Shown: piece by piece, positions 17,680-30,117 of the stretch
How positions within the stretch are numbered: the first letter of the stretch is position 1
Layout: every line of letters starts with the position of its first letter
Assembly (NCBI RefSeq): GCF_003116835.1
Contig: NZ_BFFO01000002.1
Span: 176,102-240,101 of the forward strand
Reading direction: 5' to 3'
Source of the DNA: Lactococcus termiticola
GTDB lineage: Bacteria; Bacillota; Bacilli; Lactobacillales; Streptococcaceae
DNA length: 64,000 bases
Notes under the pieces: generated by a model
Database searches by the model: none
The model's input: only the letters and a program-made list of their open reading frames with translations
What the model was told of the DNA's origin: nothing
Position numbers and translations under genes: made by a program

Positions 17680-20600
17680 ATGATGAACAACTCCCACTCT
17701 AATAGAAAGAATAAGCTGGCCAAGGCGGACATGAAGCTCCACTACCGGATGTACAAGGCGAAGAAACGCTGGATGTATGCGGCAATTGGGACAGTGTCTG
17801 CATCGATTGGCGGGGCTGCAGCGGTGGACGCTGCGGTCTCTGCGCTGGCCGATACGACCAATGTGGACGGCTCTGGTGGGACGACGATCCCGGCTGGCGA
17901 TGGTACGGCTGTGCCGATGCCTTTTTCGTATTATTCAGGTGCTTTACAGCCTGGGCAAACCTCTGATACATTAAACCACAGCTACACGAACGAGTTCTCA
18001 AACCATTCAAACTGGACCTTCTATGGGAAGGGCAACGCTTACGATGGTGCTTGGCAAGGCTCAGGGACTGGTGGCTGGTTTAACCTGCAAGATGGTAGTC
18101 AAGGAAGTACAGCTGCTTGGAATGTCTTCAATCAAGCATTGGATTTGTCTCAACCTTTTAGCTTTGGTGGTGGGATTAAAACCAAAGTAGGTGGATTATT
18201 GACAGATGCCAGAAAAGCAGGAGATTCCCTCGGTGTCATTTTGACACCTGTCACAGGCTCTGACTTTCAAAACGCACGCACACATGGATATTTAGGTATT
18301 GGGGGACTTCCCAATACTGTTTTTTTGGGGCGTGATTTCTACTATAATAGTGAGTTAGGTGATAATTCAACAGGCCAAGGAGGTGGAGGTTCTCAGCAGG
18401 TTCGTATTGCTACGACTAATGCTAATGGGGACCTGTTACCATCTGGTTCGAGTAAGATTGGCGTCAATCCAGTAAGTGACCTTGCGATGTACTCCGGTGG
18501 GGATTCCTTGACTGTCACTTGGAAGCCTAGCACAGTCAGTGATGATGGTACTACAGTCAAAGGTACTCTTCAGTTAGACATCAGTAATCCTAATGGTGCA
18601 CCGACAATAATCTACCCTGATATTGTACTTCCTAGGACCATGTCAGTTGGTTTTGGGTCATCGACGGGAGATTACTATTCGGAAATGACGGGCAATATTG
18701 GCACGGTTACAGCTACCAAGGGTACCGCTCCAGTCAAAGTTAACTACTACAAAAAGAATGCTGATGGCACGGAAACAGACCTTGCCTTAGCAGCTTCATC
18801 AACGATTACCGCCAATGTCGGCGATACGATTGGTGTTGTGAATGGGACGACGGCAAATTCAGCCGATGACTATGATTTTTCTGCACCAGGGATTACAGGC
18901 TATGATCTAAGTTCGATTGGCCCCTCTGTCAAGGTAGAAAACTATGATATGACGACGGGCGATCCGAAATCTATTGATGTCTACTATACGCCTAAGACTG
19001 TGAATGGGACAGTTCGCTACTTCTGGGATCCAAAAACACCAGGGCAGGGGAATAGTCCTGGTAAACCCGTTCCCAGCTTGCCCGGCTCGCAGACCCTGAC
19101 TGCTAATTACGATGATCCCTTCTCATTCACGCCTTCTATTCCAGCAGGTTATCATATTTCACAAGTTGCAGACAGCCAAGGCAACACTTATAACAGCCTT
19201 GATGAAGCCTTTGCAGCACATCCAACCTATACAAATAGCAATGACTTCACGATTTACCTGCTTGCGAATACGGGTCAATATATTTTTACCACGCATGACC
19301 TGACCAGCGGAGAAGCTTCTAGTACTACCGCGTCTGGATTGGTCGGGGAAGCCCTTCCTTTAGATTCTTGGGAGAGCACCAAAACAGATGCTAATGGCCA
19401 GGTTTATAACGCCGTGGTCACGGTTACTAGGGCAGATGGGACACCCATCACTTACGGTGGTGTAGATACTCCAGCGGGCTTCAACAATACCTCAGACTAT
19501 TACTATGAAGATGGCACGGTAACTTTTGACCTGACTTATGTCCCTGACACAGTGAGCTCGCTCTCACTGTCGACCAGCACGAGTGCATCGCTCTCTGAGT
19601 CATATTCAGCCTCAAGCTCCGTCTCTACGTCGTATTCAGAGGGCTGGAGTAAATCTGCCTCTGACTCAACATCGCTGAGCAGCTCAGACAGTGCTTCGCT
19701 GTCAGGCTCATACAGCCTTAGCTCATCGCTGTCTAGCTCGACCTCTGGCTCTATTTCGACATCACTCAGCCGGAGCAATTCTACGAGCTCAAGCAACTCT
19801 GAAAATAGCTCGAACTCTTCATCACTGAGTGCATCGCTTTCTATTGATAACAGTGTCTCTAAGAGCCAAAGTCTAAGTGCCAGCATCTCTGAGTCAAGAA
19901 GTGACTCTAGATCACTGAGCACGTCGCTTTCAAATTCACGCTCATTGTCATTGATTGTCAGCGATTCTGAGTCGAAGTCTGACTCATTGTCAGCTTCACG
20001 CTCATTGTCAGCGAGCCTATCAAACTCAGTCTCTAAATCTGGCAGTATCAGTATCAGCAAGAGTAATTCAGCTTCAAGCTCACTGTCTAGCTCACTCAGT
20101 AAGAGCGAGTCAATCAGCGACAGCAAGTCCAACAGCTCAAGCGACTCTGCCTCTGTCTCAAGCTCGCTCTCTGCTAGCTTGTCTGAGAATCCAAGCGACA
20201 CCGGCTCTGAGTCAGCCAGCCGTTCTAAGTCAGAGTCTGAATCTGCCTCTAAGTCAGCTTCAGAGTCTGCGAGTCTCTCTCAATCTGAGAGCGAGTCTGA
20301 GTCAGCTAGCAAGTCTGGTTCAGCTTCAAGCTCACTGAGCGAGAGCCTGTCTGAAGACCAGAGCACATCAAACTCAGCCTCTGAGTCTATCTCTACATCA
20401 GAGTCAAATTCATCAAGTAAGTCTGAATCTCTGAGCAGCTCTAAGTCTGACAGCCTGTCACAGTCTAGCTCCGAAAGCATTTCAAACAGTCTTTCACAAA
20501 GTCAGTCTGACTCTGCGAGCAGCTCTGAGTCCAGCTCACAGTCGTCTAGTCTGAGCGATTCGCTGACTAGCTCTGTCTCAAACTCAGCTTCATCATCATT

Positions 20601-23600
20601 GTCTGCTAGTCTTTCAGCCTCAAGCAGTCTGTCTGCCAGCCTTTCTCAAAGTCTGTCAGCTTCAAGCTCTAAGTCAGACTCGATTTCTCGCTCCGGCTCA
20701 CTGAGCACCTCTGTCTCAAACTCTATCTCTAGCAGTCTTTCAGACAATAACAGTAAGTCAGTCTCAGCCAGCCTGTCACAGTCTTCAAGCCTGTCAAATA
20801 ATCCAAGCTTGAACCCAAGTCAGTCGACCTCTATCTCAAATTCTGGGAGCTCATCTGACTCAAATTCGATTTCTGAAAGTACTTCAGTAAGTCAGTCAGC
20901 CAGCGAAAGTAAGTCAGGCCAAGAGTCAAGCTCAAACTCAGCTTCAAACTCTGAGAGCTCAAGTCTTTCAAGATCCCGCTCAGCTTCTGAGTCAGCGTCG
21001 ATTTCACAAAGCAATAGTAAATCCAACGAAGACAGCGCAAGCGAGTCAGCCTCACGCTCTGAGTCTAGCTCAATGTCTAACTCACTGAGTCTGAGTGAGT
21101 CATTCTCTGGCTCTAAGAGCGAAAGCAATTCCAACTCATCTAGCCTGTCAGGTTCTAGCTCTGACTCTGAAAGTAGCAGTCTTTCCCGCAGTCTGGGTGA
21201 GAGCGAGTCAGTCTCAAACTCAAGCTCTGAGTCTGATTCTCGCTCTGAGTCAAACTCAGGCTCAGCTTCTGAGTCTCTGTCAGAATCTGAGTCGAATGTC
21301 GATAGTCAAAGTCTGTCTGCCTCTACGTCTGAATCTAGCTCTGAGTCAAGCTCCTTATCTGAGTCTAACTCTGTAAGTAATAGTGAGTCTAACTCTGAGT
21401 CAAATTCTGAGAGCAGGTCTAACTCGGCTTCCTTATCAGAGTCGATTTCTGAAAGCCGGTCATTGTCTGCCTCTAACTCTGGGTCAGGCTCGATATCAAG
21501 CAGTTTGAGTAACTCAATCAGTATGAGCGAGTCTGAGTCTAGCTCTAAGTCACACTCAGTCAGTGCTAGTCTTTCTGAGAGCAACAGTGCTTCTAAGAGT
21601 GCTTCCCTTAGCAATAGCAATTCCCTCTCAGATGAAAAATCTGAATCGATGAGCGAATCTAGCTCAAATTCAGCTTCTATTTCTGAAAGTAACAGTCTTT
21701 CTAAGTCTGCCTCTAAGAGCGAGTCAATCTCTGATAGTGCCTCTAACTCTGTGTCTAAGAGTGAAAGTACTAGCTTGAGTAAGAGCGAGTCAGTCTCTGC
21801 CTCTGAGTCTAAGTCTGAGTCAACTTCAGCTTCTATGAGTGCTTCGATGAGCGAAAGCCTGTCTGACAGCGAAAGTAACTCTGCTTCAAACAGTGCTTCA
21901 CTGTCTGCAAGCCTCTCTGACAATCCAAGCGACACCGGCTCTGAGTCGGCGAGTCGCTCTGACAGTGCGTCTGTCTCTAACTCTCAGTCAGTCTCTGAGT
22001 CAGCCAGCCTGTCTTCTAGCGAGTCCGTTTCAAATTCTGAGTCAGCAAGCAATTCTGCCAGCACGTCTAAGAGCGACAGCCTGTCTGAAGACCAAAGCGA
22101 ATCAAGCTCAGTCAGCCAGTCTACCAGTGCGTCTGAGTCTGGGCGTGAGTCTGAGTCACTGTCTAGCTCTGAGTCTATGAGTAAGAGTGAGTCAAGCTCT
22201 AACTCTTCAAGCCTGTCAGCTTCTATCTCTAAGAGTGAATCTGAATCCGGCCTTGACAGCAATTCATTGAGTAGCAGCCAGTCTGTCAGCAACTCTGAGT
22301 CTAACTCAGCCTCTAAGTCTGCTTCTATCAGCCTTTCCAGGTCAAACAGCCTGAGCGACAAGACTTCTAAGAGCCTGTCGATGAGTCAGTCTACTTCAGA
22401 ATCTGATTCTAACAGTACTTCGATCAGCAAGTCAGTTTCACTTTCTACAAGTGAAAGCCTGTCTGACGTGAACAGCTCAAGTCTATCAGCTTCAATTTCT
22501 AAGAGCAATAGCCAGAGCGATTCGACAAGTTTGAATCCTAGCGAGTCGAACTCTGTGAGTAAGTCTGAAAGCTCTAGCGAGTCTAACTCACTGAGCCTGA
22601 GTGAGTCAGCTTCTAACTCAGCTAGCGAAAGTGAATCTAACAATGCTAGCGACTCTATTTCTAACTCTAAGAGCGATTCGACTTCAAGCTCAGTTTCCGA
22701 GTCAGCGTCTATCTCTAATTCTGAAAGTAAGAGTCTTTCTAATGAAGAAAGCGAGTCAAACTCTGCGTCAAACTCTGTTTCAAGTTCTGAATCAAGTTCA
22801 CTCAGTGAAAGCAATTCTGTTTCAAAGTCTGAAAGCAACAGCGCGTCTAATCGTGAAAGCGAAAGTAACTCAATTTCTAACTCAGGAAGCAGTAGTGAGT
22901 CTTCAAGCCTGAGCGATAGCACTTCTGTCAGCGCGTCTGAGTCAAATTCCGCATCAACAAGCGAATCAAACTCAATGAGTAGCTCTAAATCAGATTCTAG
23001 CTCAATCTCAGAAGACAACAGCCGGTCACTGTCAGCTTCTGAGTCTATGAGCGCGTCTGAGTCTAAGCGTGAAAGCGACAGCAAGTCTGCCAGCCTCTCA
23101 AGCTCTGAGTCAGCGTCAAGTAGCCGGTCTAACTCACTTTCTGAATCTAACTCAGTGTCTAATAGCGCGTCTAGCTCGGCATCAAACTCTCTGAGCTGGT
23201 CTAACTCTGGTTCTCTGTCTGAGTCTATTGCTAAGAGTGAATCTCTGTCAGAGTCAACATCTGTCTCTAAATCTGCTTCAAGCTCACTGTCAACATCCAT
23301 CAGCCTGAGCAAGTCCGAATCAGACTCTTACTCATCATCACTGAGCAGCAGCCTCTCAATGAGCAAGAGCGACTCCGAAAGCACAAGCGACATCCTGAGT
23401 AATTCAACATCAGAAAGCAACTCAGTTTCTAAGAGCGAGTCAGCTTCAAGCTCTGAGTCCTTCTCTGAAAGCAATAGCCTGTCTAAATCTGCTTCTAAGA
23501 GCGAGTCTATCTCAGACAGTGCCTCAAACTCAACCTCTAAGAGCGACAGCATCAGCCTGTCTAAATCTGCGTCTATCTCAAACAGCGCGTCTAACTCGGC

Positions 23601-26600
23601 TTCAAAGAGTAGCTCAATGAGCGAAAGCCTGTCAGAAAGCGACAGCAAGTCCGCTTCAACCAGCGAGTCCCTCTCTGCCAGCCTCTCTGATAACCCAAGC
23701 GACACGGGATCAGAGTCCGCAAGCCGCTCAACCAGCGCGTCTGACTCCAACTCAGCCTCAGCTTCAGAGTCCGCCAGCCTCTCTTCAAGCGAGTCAGCAT
23801 CTAGCTCTGAGTCACTGAGCAATTTAGCCAGCGACTCTAAGAGTGCCAGCCTGTCAGAAGATAACAGCACTTCAAACAGCCTGAGCGATTCTAAGAGCGA
23901 ATCAGAGTCCAAGCGTGACTCTGAATCCCTCTCAAGCTCAGACTCTATGAGCAAGAGCGAATCAAGCTCGATTTCATCAAGCCTCTCAGCATCCATCTCC
24001 ACCAGCGACTCTGAGTCTGGCCTTGACAGCAAGTCGATTTCAGCCAGCCAATCTGTCAGCGACTCTGAATCTCAATCAGAATCCAGCTCTAACTCAGCCA
24101 GTCTGTCTAAATCAGAAAGTCTGAGCGAAAACACATCTAAGAGCCAGTCCCTCAGCGACTCCCGCTCAGAATCTGACGCGAACAGCGCGTCAAGCAGTAT
24201 GTCAGTCTCACTTTCATCAAGTGAAAGCCTGTCAAATGTAGAAAGCTCAAGCCTTTCAGCTTCGATTTCTAAGAGCAATAGCCTCAGCGACTCAACCAGC
24301 TTGAAGCCAAGCGAAAGCAACTCCGTCAGCAAGTCCGACAGCTCAAGCACCTCGAACTCCCTGAGCCAAAGTGAGTCTGCCAGCAAGTCAACAAGCGAAA
24401 GCAAGTCAAACGACGCTAGCGACTCAGCCTCAAACTCACTGAGCTCAAGCGAGTCGGCTTCGATCTCTGAGTCAACGTCAGTTTCTAACTCTGACAGCAC
24501 CAGCCTTTCTAACGAAGAAAGCACAAGCGAGTCAGCCTCAAACTCTGCTTCAAGCTCAGCCTCAACATCGCTCAGCCGAAGCGAGTCAGCGAGCTTCTCT
24601 AGAAGCACCAGCGAGTCAAACAGCCTGAGCGAATCAGCCTCTGTCAGCAACTCAAGCAGTTCAAGCGCGTCTAACAGCCTGAGCGACAGTAGCTCAGTCA
24701 GCAAGTCTGACTCCGATTCGACAAGCAAGAGCGAGTCCAACTCCGTCAGCAACTCAGAATCTGACTCTGCCTCACTTTCAAACGAAGAAAGCTCAAGCTT
24801 GTCAGCTTCCCTCTCAACGAGCGAGTCCATCTCAAACCGTGATAGCAGTAGCCTTTCAGCAAGTATCTCAACCTCATACTCAGCTTCAAGCAGCACATCG
24901 AACTCGCTCTCAGTCTCTACATCTATCAGCAACAGTGCTTCAAGCTCACTGTCTACATCACTCAGTTTGACTAACTCTGAGTCAACTTCAAGCTCAAACA
25001 GCCTGAGCAGTTCATTGTCAGAATCAACTTCTGTCTCTAACTCAGCCTCAAGCAGTCTGAGCACCACCATGAGCCAGAGCAAGTCAGAAAGCAACTCGAC
25101 CTCATTTTCATTGAGCAACAGCCTCTCTGAAAGCACGAGCGCTTCAAAGAGCGAGAGTGAAAGCCTGAGCGACTCTAAGTCAATCACTGAATCAGAGTCA
25201 ATGAGTGGTTCAAGCTCACTGTCTACTTCACTTTCTGAAAGCAATAGTGTCTCAAACTCTATTTCTAAGAGCAGCTCCATGTCTGAAAGCCTCTCAAACT
25301 CGGAAAGCAAGAGTGAGAGCTTGAGCTCATCTAAGAGCGAGTCATTGTCAATCTCAATCTCAAACTCTGAAAGCAAGAGCGAGTCACTGAGCCAGAGCGC
25401 CTCAACTAGCGAAAGCAAGAGTGTTTCCCACAGTGAATCACTCAGCACAAGCTTGTCTAATAACCCTAGCGACACCGGCTCAGAATCTGCCAGCAGGTCA
25501 GCGAGCGAGTCAATCTCAAACTCTGCCTCAGCATCTAAGTCAGCCAGCCAGTCACTCTCTGAAAGCCAGTTGAATTCAACTAGCAAGAGCCAGTCAGTGA
25601 GTCAATCGACCAGCAAGAGCCTGTCTGAAGACCAGAGCCAGTCACAAAGTGCCAGCCAGTCTCTCAGCAGTTCATTGTCTGAGCATCAGTCTGAGTCAAT
25701 CTCAGCCAGCCAGTCTCTCAGCACAAGTCGCTCAAACTCTGCTTCATCAAGCCAGTCAGCCAGCCTAAGCCAAAGCAAGAGCCTGTCTGAAGATAAGAGT
25801 CTGTCGATGAGTGCCAGCAAGTCTACAAGTACGTCAAGCTCTAACAGCGACTCAAGCTCAAGCTCAGCGAGCCTGTCGACATCAAACAGTCAGAGCAATG
25901 AAGCTTCTCGGAGCCTCTCAGCCAGCAAGTCTGATTCGACTTCAAGCTCAAACAGCCAGTCACTGAGCGACTCCGCTTCTCGCTCGACCAGCGAAAGCCT
26001 GTCAAATGTTGATAGCTCAAGCCTTTCAGCTTCGATTTCTAAGAGCGAAAGCCAGAGTAATTCTACAAGTGAAAACCCAAGCGAGAGCAACTCAGCCAGC
26101 AAGTCTGACAGCTCAAGCACATCAAACTCACTCTCATCAAGCGAGTCAGCCAGCAAGTCTTCAAGCGAGAGCCTCTCAAACAACGGCAGTGATTCTGCGT
26201 CTAACTCAGCAAGCAGCAGTCGCTCAAATAGCCTGTCATCTTCTGAGTCAGCTTCATTGTCTAGCAGCGAAAGCCTCTCAAACGAAGAAAGCCAGAGCCA
26301 TTCAGCTTCTGACTCAAGCTCAATGTCTACATCACTCAGCAAGAGCAATTCAGTCAGCAAGTCTGAAAGCAGCAGCGACTCCAACCGCAATAGCCAAAGT
26401 GACTCGGCTTCAAACTCCATGACTAGTAGCCAGTCATCAAGCCTGAGCGAAAGTGAATCAGCAAGTGCCTCACTCTCAGAGTCAAGCTCAAACAGCACGA
26501 GCAAGTCTACAAGTAGCTCAGAGTCAAGCTCTAACTCAGCATCCAATGCTGAAAGCCGTAGCCTCTCAGCTTCAAGCTCACTGAGTGACTCAATGTCTAA

Positions 26601-26976
26601 CTTTGAAAGCAAGAGCAGTTCTGTCAGCCAGTCGACCTCAGAATCCCTGTCTAATAGTGCTTCAGTTTCAATGTCACAATCATTGAGTGAGAGCCTGTCT
26701 TCAAGCTTGAGTGTTAGCAATTCTCTGAGTCAGTCGACGTCGACTTCAACTTCAGTGAGCACATCACTCAGCTTGTCTACATCCAATATTCAAGCCGAAG
26801 TGACCCTCCCTGATACGAACTCAGATGCAAGCCCAGCAAATGACAATCTCCTCCCAGACACGGGCGAGGAAAACAACTCAGCCGCTGCCACAGGTCTCGG
26901 CCTTCTCGGATTTGCAGCCGGCCTTGCTGCACTTGCTTCAAAGAAGAGAAAGAAAAAAGAAGAAGATGAAGCCTAA
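17680..26976 (+). CDS. Giant serine-rich-repeat glycoprotein adhesin with lectin-like head
   Basis: 3098 residues. The N-terminal 58 form a long accessory-Sec signal: a KxYKxGKxW-like motif (RMYKAKKRW, Gly replaced by Lys) and a glycine-rich hydrophobic core ending near ALA-DTT. Residues about 70-335 look like an L-type lectin-like domain ([20 protein letters not shown]). About 345-625 contains three MucBP/Ig-like beta repeats ([44 protein letters not shown]). From about 627 to 3030 it is SxS repeat with long-range periodicity, then LPDTN, LPDTGEE, a membrane helix and KKRKKK. It should be glycosylated by the upstream Gtfs, exported by SecA2/SecY2 and anchored by sortase. Confidence 0.96.
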   Translation: MMNNSHSNRKNKLAKADMKLHYRMYKAKKRWMYAAIGTVSASIGGAAAVDAAVSALADTTNVDGSGGTTIPAGDGTAVPMPFSYYSGALQPGQTSDTLNHSYTNEFSNHSNWTFYGKGNAYDGAWQGSGTGGWFNLQDGSQGSTAAWNVFNQALDLSQPFSFGGGIKTKVGGLLTDARKAGDSLGVILTPVTGSDFQNARTHGYLGIGGLPNTVFLGRDFYYNSELGDNSTGQGGGGSQQVRIATTNANGDLLPSGSSKIGVNPVSDLAMYSGGDSLTVTWKPSTVSDDGTTVKGTLQLDISNPNGAPTIIYPDIVLPRTMSVGFGSSTGDYYSEMTGNIGTVTATKGTAPVKVNYYKKNADGTETDLALAASSTITANVGDTIGVVNGTTANSADDYDFSAPGITGYDLSSIGPSVKVENYDMTTGDPKSIDVYYTPKTVNGTVRYFWDPKTPGQGNSPGKPVPSLPGSQTLTANYDDPFSFTPSIPAGYHISQVADSQGNTYNSLDEAFAAHPTYTNSNDFTIYLLANTGQYIFTTHDLTSGEASSTTASGLVGEALPLDSWESTKTDANGQVYNAVVTVTRADGTPITYGGVDTPAGFNNTSDYYYEDGTVTFDLTYVPDTVSSLSLSTSTSASLSESYSASSSVSTSYSEGWSKSASDSTSLSSSDSASLSGSYSLSSSLSSSTSGSISTSLSRSNSTSSSNSENSSNSSSLSASLSIDNSVSKSQSLSASISESRSDSRSLSTSLSNSRSLSLIVSDSESKSDSLSASRSLSASLSNSVSKSGSISISKSNSASSSLSSSLSKSESISDSKSNSSSDSASVSSSLSASLSENPSDTGSESASRSKSESESASKSASESASLSQSESESESASKSGSASSSLSESLSEDQSTSNSASESISTSESNSSSKSESLSSSKSDSLSQSSSESISNSLSQSQSDSASSSESSSQSSSLSDSLTSSVSNSASSSLSASLSASSSLSASLSQSLSASSSKSDSISRSGSLSTSVSNSISSSLSDNNSKSVSASLSQSSSLSNNPSLNPSQSTSISNSGSSSDSNSISESTSVSQSASESKSGQESSSNSASNSESSSLSRSRSASESASISQSNSKSNEDSASESASRSESSSMSNSLSLSESFSGSKSESNSNSSSLSGSSSDSESSSLSRSLGESESVSNSSSESDSRSESNSGSASESLSESESNVDSQSLSASTSESSSESSSLSESNSVSNSESNSESNSESRSNSASLSESISESRSLSASNSGSGSISSSLSNSISMSESESSSKSHSVSASLSESNSASKSASLSNSNSLSDEKSESMSESSSNSASISESNSLSKSASKSESISDSASNSVSKSESTSLSKSESVSASESKSESTSASMSASMSESLSDSESNSASNSASLSASLSDNPSDTGSESASRSDSASVSNSQSVSESASLSSSESVSNSESASNSASTSKSDSLSEDQSESSSVSQSTSASESGRESESLSSSESMSKSESSSNSSSLSASISKSESESGLDSNSLSSSQSVSNSESNSASKSASISLSRSNSLSDKTSKSLSMSQSTSESDSNSTSISKSVSLSTSESLSDVNSSSLSASISKSNSQSDSTSLNPSESNSVSKSESSSESNSLSLSESASNSASESESNNASDSISNSKSDSTSSSVSESASISNSESKSLSNEESESNSASNSVSSSESSSLSESNSVSKSESNSASNRESESNSISNSGSSSESSSLSDSTSVSASESNSASTSESNSMSSSKSDSSSISEDNSRSLSASESMSASESKRESDSKSASLSSSESASSSRSNSLSESNSVSNSASSSASNSLSWSNSGSLSESIAKSESLSESTSVSKSASSSLSTSISLSKSESDSYSSSLSSSLSMSKSDSESTSDILSNSTSESNSVSKSESASSSESFSESNSLSKSASKSESISDSASNSTSKSDSISLSKSASISNSASNSASKSSSMSESLSESDSKSASTSESLSASLSDNPSDTGSESASRSTSASDSNSASASESASLSSSESASSSESLSNLASDSKSASLSEDNSTSNSLSDSKSESESKRDSESLSSSDSMSKSESSSISSSLSASISTSDSESGLDSKSISASQSVSDSESQSESSSNSASLSKSESLSENTSKSQSLSDSRSESDANSASSSMSVSLSSSESLSNVESSSLSASISKSNSLSDSTSLKPSESNSVSKSDSSSTSNSLSQSESASKSTSESKSNDASDSASNSLSSSESASISESTSVSNSDSTSLSNEESTSESASNSASSSASTSLSRSESASFSRSTSESNSLSESASVSNSSSSSASNSLSDSSSVSKSDSDSTSKSESNSVSNSESDSASLSNEESSSLSASLSTSESISNRDSSSLSASISTSYSASSSTSNSLSVSTSISNSASSSLSTSLSLTNSESTSSSNSLSSSLSESTSVSNSASSSLSTTMSQSKSESNSTSFSLSNSLSESTSASKSESESLSDSKSITESESMSGSSSLSTSLSESNSVSNSISKSSSMSESLSNSESKSESLSSSKSESLSISISNSESKSESLSQSASTSESKSVSHSESLSTSLSNNPSDTGSESASRSASESISNSASASKSASQSLSESQLNSTSKSQSVSQSTSKSLSEDQSQSQSASQSLSSSLSEHQSESISASQSLSTSRSNSASSSQSASLSQSKSLSEDKSLSMSASKSTSTSSSNSDSSSSSASLSTSNSQSNEASRSLSASKSDSTSSSNSQSLSDSASRSTSESLSNVDSSSLSASISKSESQSNSTSENPSESNSASKSDSSSTSNSLSSSESASKSSSESLSNNGSDSASNSASSSRSNSLSSSESASLSSSESLSNEESQSHSASDSSSMSTSLSKSNSVSKSESSSDSNRNSQSDSASNSMTSSQSSSLSESESASASLSESSSNSTSKSTSSSESSSNSASNAESRSLSASSSLSDSMSNFESKSSSVSQSTSESLSNSASVSMSQSLSESLSSSLSVSNSLSQSTSTSTSVSTSLSLSTSNIQAEVTLPDTNSDASPANDNLLPDTGEENNSAAATGLGLLGFAAGLAALASKKRKKKEEDEA
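19556..26790 (+). repeat. Serine-rich repeat tract with a roughly 590-residue higher-order period
   Basis: The tract encodes about 2400 residues of SxS dipeptides using TCA, TCT, AGC and AGT almost interchangeably. A marker [13 protein letters not shown] begins at 20188, 21922, 23692 and 25462, giving spacings of 1734, 1770 and 1770 bases. Other markers (SLSEDQS or SLSEDNS about 50 residues later, then NPSESNS or KPSESNS) recur in the same order in each unit. Four tandem copies of a unit of about 1.77 kb are therefore present, each diverged by synonymous and conservative changes. Confidence 0.85.
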
Positions 26977-27004
26977 AATTTAGCTTTTATCTGATTCTTT
27001 AGGG

Positions 27005-27044
27005 ATAGTGTTAAGGATTTTCCTTAGCACTATTTTTCTTTTTA
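27005..27044 (+). terminator. Terminator of the large SRR adhesin
   Basis: ATAGTGTTAAGGA pairs with TCCTTAGCACTAT, followed by TTTTTCTTTTT. It starts 28 bases after the stop codon. Confidence 0.92.
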
Positions 27045-27092
27045 GAGACAGAAATAGAGCAAGATGCTAAGCTTTGTTTGGAAGGGGATTAG

Positions 27093-27101
27093 TGTTATAA
27101 T
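27093..27101 (+). promoter_or_regulatory. Extended -10 promoter of uvrC (leaderless start)
   Basis: TGTTATAAT ends seven bases before the uvrC ATG. There is no room for a Shine-Dalgarno site, so the transcript should start at or one base before the start codon. Confidence 0.65.
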
Positions 27102-27108
27102 ATAAGGC

Positions 27109-28893
27109 ATGAATCCTACGATTAAAGCAAAGCTGGAGCTTCTGCCAGACAGTCCTGGTTGCTATCTCCACAAAGATAAAAATGGCACAATTATTTATGT
27201 CGGAAAGGCAAAAAATCTGAAAAATCGGGTGCGTTCTTATTTTCGGGGTTCGCATGATACAAAAACCGAGCTTTTGGTCTCAGAAATTGAGGATTTTGAG
27301 TATATTGTCGTTGAATCTAATATTGAGAGTCTTCTTTTAGAAATCAACCTGATTCAGGAGCACAAGCCAAAATTTAACATCATGCTCAAGGACGATAAGT
27401 CCTATCCCTTCATCAAAATCACGCATGAGAAGTACCCCCGCCTGATGATTACCCGCCAGGTCAAAAAGGACGGTGGCTTATACTTTGGCCCTTATCCAGA
27501 TGTCGGCGCGGCCAATGAAATCAAGCATCTGCTCGACCGGATTTTCCCTCTGCGAAAGTGTTCGCTCCATGAGAAGAAAGTCTGTTTTTATTATCATATC
27601 CATCAATGCCTCTGTCCGGTGGTCAATCATGTCGACCCGCAGCTTTATGTGGACATGGTCGAGAAGATCAAACGCTTCCTCAATGGTAATGATGATGAAA
27701 TTGTCAGAGAAATGCAGGCAAACATGGAGTCAGCCTCTAGCCGTCTGGACTTTGAGGCGGCTGCTGAATACCGGGACATCCTCAAGGCCATCTCGACCCT
27801 GAGGACCAAGCAGAGAATGCGGAACCTGGACAATAAAGACCGGGATGTCTTTGGCTATCACGTCGACAACGGCTGGATGTGTGTCCAGGTCTTCTTTGTC
27901 CGCCAGGGCAAGCTGATCCAGCGGGATGTCAACCTTTTTCCATATTATGCAGAGGCAGAGGATGATTTTCTGACATTCTTAGGACAATTTTATAAGGAGG
28001 CCAACCACCTCCTACCTAAAGAAATCTATCTTTCTAAGGAAATCGACCTGGCCTCTGCCCAGGCTATTGTCGGCGAAGAGGCCAAGGTCATCCAGCCCAG
28101 TCGGGGCGAGAAGAAACAACTGGTCGCCATGGCTGAAAAAAATGCCCGGACTCAGCTCCAGCTCAAGTTTGACCTGGCTGAAAAAGACCTGGTCAAGACC
28201 CAGGGGGCTGTAGAAGGCATCGGTAAGCTCCTTGGCATCCCTACACCCCACCGGATTGAGAGTTTTGATAACTCCAATATCATGGGGACTTCGCCGGTCT
28301 CTGCCATGGTGGTCTTCATTGATGGCAAGCCAAGCAAGAAGGACTACCGGAAATACAAGATTAAAACGGTTGTCGGAGCTGATGACTACGGGACCATGCG
28401 GGAGGTCATCCGCCGTCGCTATAGCAGGGCCATGCGTGAGGGGACGGTTTTGCCCGACCTGATTGCCATGGATGGTGGGGCAGGACAGGTCCATGCGGCT
28501 CAAGAGGTTTTAGACGAGTTGGGTCTCGATATTCCTGTCGCCGGCATGCAGAAGAATGACAAGCACCAGACCAGCGAACTCCTCTATGGCGAGCCGCTTG
28601 AGCTGGTCTCGCTCGATCGCCGGAGTCAGGAGTTCTTCTTGCTGACTCGGATTCAGGATGAGGTTCACCGCTTTGCGATTAGCTTTCACAGGCAGCTCCG
28701 TGGGAAGAACAGTTTTTCATCGAAGCTGGATGGCATTGAAGGCCTGGGTCCTAAGCGGAAGCAGAAGCTCTTGACCAGCTTTAAGAATCTCAAAGCCATT
28801 GAAGAAGCTGATGTCCAGCTGGTAGCTGAGGCTGGGATTCCGCTTGAGGTCGCTAAGCGAGTCAAGGAAAGCCTTACAAAATCAGAAGACTAA
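27109..28893 (+). CDS. uvrC: Excinuclease ABC subunit C
   Basis: 594 residues, full length. UvrC makes both incisions during nucleotide excision repair with UvrA and UvrB. The N-terminal GIY-YIG-type domain shows [25 protein letters not shown] motif lies near 200-230 ([17 protein letters not shown]). The RNase H-like second nuclease has [16 protein letters not shown] and [12 protein letters not shown]. The helix-hairpin-helix pair is at the C-terminus ([16 protein letters not shown]). It is monocistronic, with its own near-leaderless promoter and a terminator. Confidence 0.97.
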   Translation: MNPTIKAKLELLPDSPGCYLHKDKNGTIIYVGKAKNLKNRVRSYFRGSHDTKTELLVSEIEDFEYIVVESNIESLLLEINLIQEHKPKFNIMLKDDKSYPFIKITHEKYPRLMITRQVKKDGGLYFGPYPDVGAANEIKHLLDRIFPLRKCSLHEKKVCFYYHIHQCLCPVVNHVDPQLYVDMVEKIKRFLNGNDDEIVREMQANMESASSRLDFEAAAEYRDILKAISTLRTKQRMRNLDNKDRDVFGYHVDNGWMCVQVFFVRQGKLIQRDVNLFPYYAEAEDDFLTFLGQFYKEANHLLPKEIYLSKEIDLASAQAIVGEEAKVIQPSRGEKKQLVAMAEKNARTQLQLKFDLAEKDLVKTQGAVEGIGKLLGIPTPHRIESFDNSNIMGTSPVSAMVVFIDGKPSKKDYRKYKIKTVVGADDYGTMREVIRRRYSRAMREGTVLPDLIAMDGGAGQVHAAQEVLDELGLDIPVAGMQKNDKHQTSELLYGEPLELVSLDRRSQEFFLLTRIQDEVHRFAISFHRQLRGKNSFSSKLDGIEGLGPKRKQKLLTSFKNLKAIEEADVQLVAEAGIPLEVAKRVKESLTKSED

Positions 28894-28902
28894 GTAGAGA
28901 TG

Positions 28903-28926
28903 GTCCAGCCCCGGCTGGACTTTTTT
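28903..28926 (+). terminator. Terminator of uvrC
   Basis: GTCCAGCC/GGCTGGAC with a two-base loop is followed by six T. The T-run overlaps the TG of the mutY extended -10. Confidence 0.9.
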
Positions 28927-28934
28927 GATATAAT
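28926..28934 (+). promoter_or_regulatory. Extended -10 promoter of mutY (leaderless start)
   Basis: TGATATAAT. The first ATG (28938) is only three bases past the box. The second in-frame ATG (28941) is six bases past and coincides with the expected transcript start. Confidence 0.65.
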
Positions 28935-28937
28935 AAA

Positions 28938-30014
28938 ATGATGATAAATACGGAAAAATTTCAGGCTGACCTGCTCGCCTGGTATGACAAGCATAAAAAG
29001 CCTCTGCCCTGGCGCTTGAGCAGGGATCCTTATAAAATCTGGATTTCTGAGATTATGAGTCAGCAGACCCAGGTGGAGACGGTAATCCCCTACTATGAGC
29101 GGTTTATTAAAAAGTATCCGACCATTAAAGACTTGGCGGAGGCTGAGGACGCTGAACTCCTGAAGCTTTGGGAGGGGCTGGGCTATTATTCTCGGGCAAG
29201 AAATCTCAAGCTGGCTGCAATAGAGGTCCAGGAGAATTTTGATGGGGTCTTTCCGAGCGATTTAATGGATATTCTCTCACTCAAGGGCATTGGTCCCTAT
29301 ACTGCCGCTGCCATCGCTTCGATTGCCTTTGATGCCGTTGAGCCGGCGATTGATGGCAATCTCCTCCGAGTAACCAGCAGGCTCTACAGGATTTCTGAGG
29401 ATATTTCCCTGGGCAGATCTCGCAAGGTCTTCGAGGAAAAACTGAGAGGCCTTATCTCGAGTGAACGGCCTGGTGACTTTAACCAGGCCCTGATGGACAT
29501 CGGCTCGACCATCTGCAAGCCCAAGCAGGCCAACTGTGACAGCTGTCCACTGGCTGATTATTGCCAGCTGGCTTTTAGTGAAGAAGCGGTCAACTTCCCC
29601 GTCAAGACCAAGAAGCTGAAGCAGAAAGACCTTTACTATGCGGCACTTGCCCTGCAAAACAGCTCGGGAGAATATTATCTGGAAAAACGTCCGTCTACTG
29701 GCCTTCTTGCTAATATGTGGACATTTCCATTAGTGGAAATGAACAAGAAGGAATACGAGGCCGTGCTTTCAGGCGAAGCGATTCAAAGCCTGCCTGACCT
29801 GCCAGAGTCGATTTCTAGGACGGCCTTTCTGGATAAGCTAACCCATATCTTTTCCCATCAGAAATGGCATATCGCTGTAATTCAGGCGATTCCAGAGGAC
29901 CGCTTTGAGGTCGCAGAAGACTTTTTGACAGAGGATAAGCTCTGGCTGGAGGACATGTCTGCGATTCCATTGGCTGGGCCCCAGGTCAAGATTTTTGAAC
30001 TCCTAAATAAATGA
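28938..30014 (+). CDS. mutY: Adenine DNA glycosylase MutY
   Basis: 358 residues, or 357 if the second Met at 28941 is used, which promoter spacing favours. MutY removes adenine mispaired with 8-oxoguanine. The helix-hairpin-helix LKGIGPYTAAAIASIAFD contains the catalytic region. The catalytic Glu lies in SEIMSQQTQVETV, and the iron-sulphur ligands are CKPKQANCDSCPLADYC. A C-terminal NUDIX-like domain that recognises 8-oxoG spans about 230-355. It is monocistronic. Confidence 0.95.
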   Translation: MMINTEKFQADLLAWYDKHKKPLPWRLSRDPYKIWISEIMSQQTQVETVIPYYERFIKKYPTIKDLAEAEDAELLKLWEGLGYYSRARNLKLAAIEVQENFDGVFPSDLMDILSLKGIGPYTAAAIASIAFDAVEPAIDGNLLRVTSRLYRISEDISLGRSRKVFEEKLRGLISSERPGDFNQALMDIGSTICKPKQANCDSCPLADYCQLAFSEEAVNFPVKTKKLKQKDLYYAALALQNSSGEYYLEKRPSTGLLANMWTFPLVEMNKKEYEAVLSGEAIQSLPDLPESISRTAFLDKLTHIFSHQKWHIAVIQAIPEDRFEVAEDFLTEDKLWLEDMSAIPLAGPQVKIFELLNK

Positions 30015-30015
30015 G

Positions 30016-30042
30016 AAATCTTTAGCTTAGCTAGGGATTTTT
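30016..30042 (+). terminator. Terminator of mutY
   Basis: AAATCTTTAGC can pair imperfectly with GCTAGGGATTT, followed by a T-run. Confidence 0.55.
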
Positions 30043-30117
30043 TGTATATCGCTTTGTATTATCAAACAATTATTAGATAATGGTAACATGTTCATGAAAA
30101 GGAGATTAGAATATTAA

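Noticed and set aside
19536..26720. Many long minus-strand open frames (up to 504 codons) opposite the SRR tract
   Set aside because: They are Leu/Glu/Asp-rich mirror images of serine codons (TCN and AGY give few stops in reverse). They have no ribosome sites and no domains.
19556..26790. Possible CRISPR or other spaced repeat array
   Set aside because: The repeats are protein-coding serine codons with no constant repeat/spacer spacing and no cas genes nearby.
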